DNA of 8,065 bases, taken from positions 1 to 8,065 of the forward strand of contig JAKAYZ010000063.1 in the NCBI GenBank assembly GCA_021816165.1, given 5' to 3'. Below, piece by piece: positions 6,564-8,065 of the stretch (positions are counted from its first letter, which is position 1; each line of letters starts with the position of its first letter). Origin of the DNA: Planctomycetota bacterium (GTDB lineage: Bacteria > Planctomycetota > Phycisphaerae > WQYP01). Both the position numbers and the translations under genes were made by a program. The notes below the pieces were generated by a model. It saw only the letters and a program-made list of their open reading frames with translations, made no database searches and was not told the origin of the DNA.

Positions 6564-6600
6564 TCGTGCTTTGAAATAACCAGCGTTTTATGCGGGCGTT

Positions 6601-7866
6601 ATGGTCGCAACCGTTGAAACAATTTCCGAACCAGAGCTGCACGGCAAGCGCCGCAGAACCTCCATTTCCTCTGCTCCCTCAGTGGTGAAAAAAAGCAGTT
6701 CAATGAATTCTGGACGCGGAATCTGGAACACGTTGATTCACAGGGAGGCAGCGGAGGTAAACGGAGGACCAACGAGGATCAACGATCAGCAATTTGGAAG
6801 TTCCGATGATTTGTTCATTGATCGTTGCTCATTGTTCATTGAGCGCAGCGCCGACAGTTCCGGAAATGCGCTTGGATTCACACCATCCAGCGCGATCACA
6901 GAGTGTCTTTACAACCAACAATGCTACGATCTGATTTCCGGTCAGTATTACATGCGTGCGAGAAACTACGATCCCGCCACCGGGACGTTCGCCCAGCGGG
7001 ACACGATCTCCATCGCCCCCGGCGATCTCGCCAACGCCAATCTATTCCTCTTCGCCGGTGCCGACCCGATCAATATGTTGGATCCGAGCGGGCACGACCT
7101 GATGGAAACGTTAGGCAGCTTGGCGATCCAGAGCATGATCGGGTCGATCATCAGTCCCGTCGTCGCGCCATTTGCCAGCTACGCGGCGGCGCTGCTCATA
7201 CCGCCGGCGTTGCTGATGGCGTTAGAAACCGTCGGGGCCCCAGATGCAATCGAACTGGGAGTGAGTGGCACCGCCGGCGGTCAGTTCAAGGGTTTCGGGG
7301 CGTTCGGCACAGGGGGCTTGGAACTTCTCGCGTCGCCGCACACAGGCAACGACGCTCTCTACGGCTACGCCGGTGGCGGGCTGTCGTTCTCGGCCAGCCT
7401 CGGCACCGGCGGCTCGGCGGTGCTTGCCGGTTCCATCGGGGCTGTTTGGAGTACACCGCTGTCCCACGATTACACCAGCCAATTCTGGACGCTGTCCGTA
7501 CCGTTTGGTGCCCTGCCGGCGCGTGCGCGTGCTCATATTATCCAGGATTTGGCTGCGGGAGCGGTGTCTAAAAATCCCTTTAGCTCTGGCGGCTTGATCG
7601 GGTTGAACCCCGGCCAGGTCAGTGCCGAACAGCTAAGTGGGCTGGAGAACGCATACAAGAGCTGGAACTGGATACTCAATCGGCTGGACAGTCTGACAAT
7701 AAACATGTTTATGAGTTCTCCGCTCAACTTCCAACAGAGTTGGGGGGTCTCTTTCAGTATGGACGTTGTCGGCGGCTCGACCAGCGGAATGACACCGAAT
7801 TTGGCCTCGGTCGGCTGGACTTACTATTGGCAACTGGCACCGTCTGGGAACGCAGTGTTCGCGTAG
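6601..7866 (+). CDS. Stand-alone Rhs-tip protein C (paralogue of tip A)
   Basis: A 421-aa protein. The start at 6601 is supported by the in-frame TAA at 6577 and by alignment to tip A. Residues 1-85 repeat the non-Rhs leader of A (ISEPELH, IWNTLIHREAAEVNGG, SDDLFID). The core runs from GNALGF through YYMRARNYDPATG (117-128 region) and LANANLFLFAGADPIN to DPSGHD (161-166), with His where DPxGL has Leu. The hydrophobic stretch LMETLGSLAIQSMIGSII, then SPVVAPFAS (167-193), is nearly identical to A. After that, similarity is only partial: GTGGLELL, ALYGYAGG, then W283-x2-P286-x3-D290-Y291. A helical insert follows at about 305-375, ending in NAYKSWNWILNRLDSL, and then a beta-rich end with VGWTYYWQL. 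No signal peptide is seen. A membrane protein gene starts 29 nt downstream. The architecture suggests a variable effector or surface domain on a conserved stalk end; activity cannot be read from the sequence. Confidence 0.85.
   Translation: MVATVETISEPELHGKRRRTSISSAPSVVKKSSSMNSGRGIWNTLIHREAAEVNGGPTRINDQQFGSSDDLFIDRCSLFIERSADSSGNALGFTPSSAITECLYNQQCYDLISGQYYMRARNYDPATGTFAQRDTISIAPGDLANANLFLFAGADPINMLDPSGHDLMETLGSLAIQSMIGSIISPVVAPFASYAAALLIPPALLMALETVGAPDAIELGVSGTAGGQFKGFGAFGTGGLELLASPHTGNDALYGYAGGGLSFSASLGTGGSAVLAGSIGAVWSTPLSHDYTSQFWTLSVPFGALPARARAHIIQDLAAGAVSKNPFSSGGLIGLNPGQVSAEQLSGLENAYKSWNWILNRLDSLTINMFMSSPLNFQQSWGVSFSMDVVGGSTSGMTPNLASVGWTYYWQLAPSGNAVFA
6767..6841 (+). repeat. Degenerate short-word repeat inside the tip C leader
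   Basis: GGACCAACGAGGATCAACGATCAGC is made of overlapping ATCAACG-like words. It is followed by TCATTGAT (6815-6822), TCATTG (6829-6834) and TTCATTGA (6834-6841), steps of about 7 or 14 nt. It aligns with 2906-2976 and 4724-4797 and is translated in the same frame. Confidence 0.5.
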
Positions 7867-7886
7867 GCAGACGCACCGATTCCCTT

Positions 7887-7890
7887 GGAG
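7887..7890 (+). promoter_or_regulatory. Ribosome-binding site for the 3'-partial membrane protein
   Basis: GGAG lies 5 nt before the ATG at 7896 and 21 nt after the tip C stop. It gives a good start signal for a gene whose end is outside the window. Confidence 0.6.
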
Positions 7891-7895
7891 GCTAC

Positions 7896-8065
7896 ATGAA
7901 GGTGTTACGTTCAATATTGTGGATGCTCATTTTTTACGCGACATTCGCTTCGCTGGAGCTCAGTTGGCACTGGTATATGTCAACCGACTTGCCGGGAGCG
8001 AAGACGACACGAGCGATCTATGGTTGGCAGGCGCGGCGGAGCATGAGGGTTGGCCACACTCCGGG
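7896..8065 (+). CDS. Integral membrane protein, 3'-partial, homologue of the tip A partner
   Basis: Only the first 56 codons are present; the frame is open to the window edge. A short basic start (MKVLRS) leads into a membrane segment (about residues 7-28). Then E21-x2-W-H25-W-Y27-M28-x3-L32-P33-G34 aligns residue for residue with E28 to G41 of the protein at 4010-4540. A Tyr 8 residues after the Gly is shared too, and ARRSMR matches RFSFMR with one gap. So the partners of the paralogous tips A and C are homologous. No named family is recognised. It is probably a four-helix protein of about 170-180 aa, with the candidate role of immunity or membrane partner for tip C. Confidence 0.75.
   Translation, partial: MKVLRSILWMLIFYATFASLELSWHWYMSTDLPGAKTTRAIYGWQARRSMRVGHTP

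Larger units (their letters stand above)
6335..6600 (+). other. Noncoding leader between the tip B partner and Rhs tip C
   Basis: About 265 nt. It holds two GC-rich hairpins (6385-6402 and 6434-6451), three copies of the word GAGCAGTAGAG, and from 6512 the leader shared with 2639-2739. An in-frame TAA at 6577-6579 rules out an upstream extension of tip C. No T-tract terminator is visible for the upstream run. Confidence 0.6.
6512..7179 (+). repeat. Long direct repeat, copy 2 (leader plus Rhs core of tip C)
   Basis: The partner of 2639-3318. The start codon, the core motifs and DPSGHD fall at identical residue numbers in both genes (core RARNYDP at 119-125, DPSGHD at 161-166). Strong identity ends at codon 193 in both. 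The 12-nt leader difference and many scattered third-position changes show that the copies have been separate for some time. Confidence 0.85.

Noticed and set aside
6118..6642. 174-codon antisense ORF across the 6335-6600 gap
   Set aside because: It crosses the GAGCAGTAGAG repeats, the leader and the starts of two well-supported genes. The product is low-complexity and unlike a folded protein.

Overview
The window looks like an accessory region of a Gram-negative-type bacterium. Coding density is high and all genes read on the + strand. Several starts have GGAG-type ribosome sites, and one protein carries a bacterial lipobox. Base composition is moderately GC-rich overall, with a more A+T-rich stretch in the first 2.4 kb. 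The style of the Rhs-core remnants and the word-like repeats built into them recall Planctomycetota and related large-genome environmental phyla, but no taxonomic marker is present, so this is a low-confidence inference.

Layout. (1) 1-2457: a short ORF carrying the DPLGL end of an Rhs core plus an unrecognised tail, followed 2 nt later by a 565-residue lipoprotein of unknown function. (2) 2458-2739: noncoding leader with hairpins and a promoter-like site. (3) 2740-6334: a tight four-gene run. Rhs tip protein A (426 aa) overlaps a four-helix membrane protein (176 aa). That overlaps Rhs tip protein B (444 aa) by ATGA, and a small membrane protein (142 aa) follows 34 nt later. (4) 6335-6600: noncoding, with a repeated GAGCAGTAGAG word, two GC hairpins and a second copy of the promoter-like leader. 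(5) 6601-8065: Rhs tip protein C (421 aa), a paralogue of A, followed by the start of a membrane protein homologous to the partner of A and cut by the window edge.

Working model (inference). This is an array of miniature, stand-alone Rhs 'tips'. Each keeps only the last ~110-160 residues of Rhs core, has its own start codon, and carries a Gly-rich C-terminal domain of ~250 residues that I do not recognise. All three tips share the motif W-x2-P-x3-D-Y. Each tip is followed by a small polytopic membrane protein, the arrangement expected for polymorphic toxin/immunity pairs or for a secreted protein with a membrane partner. Tip and partner co-vary: A and C have similar tips and homologous partners, while B differs in both. 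Tips A and C lie in a ~680-bp direct repeat that includes the leader, and their similarity falls sharply at the same point about 30 residues past the core end. No full-length Rhs, VgrG, PAAR or secretion gene is visible, so delivery and toxicity are unproven.
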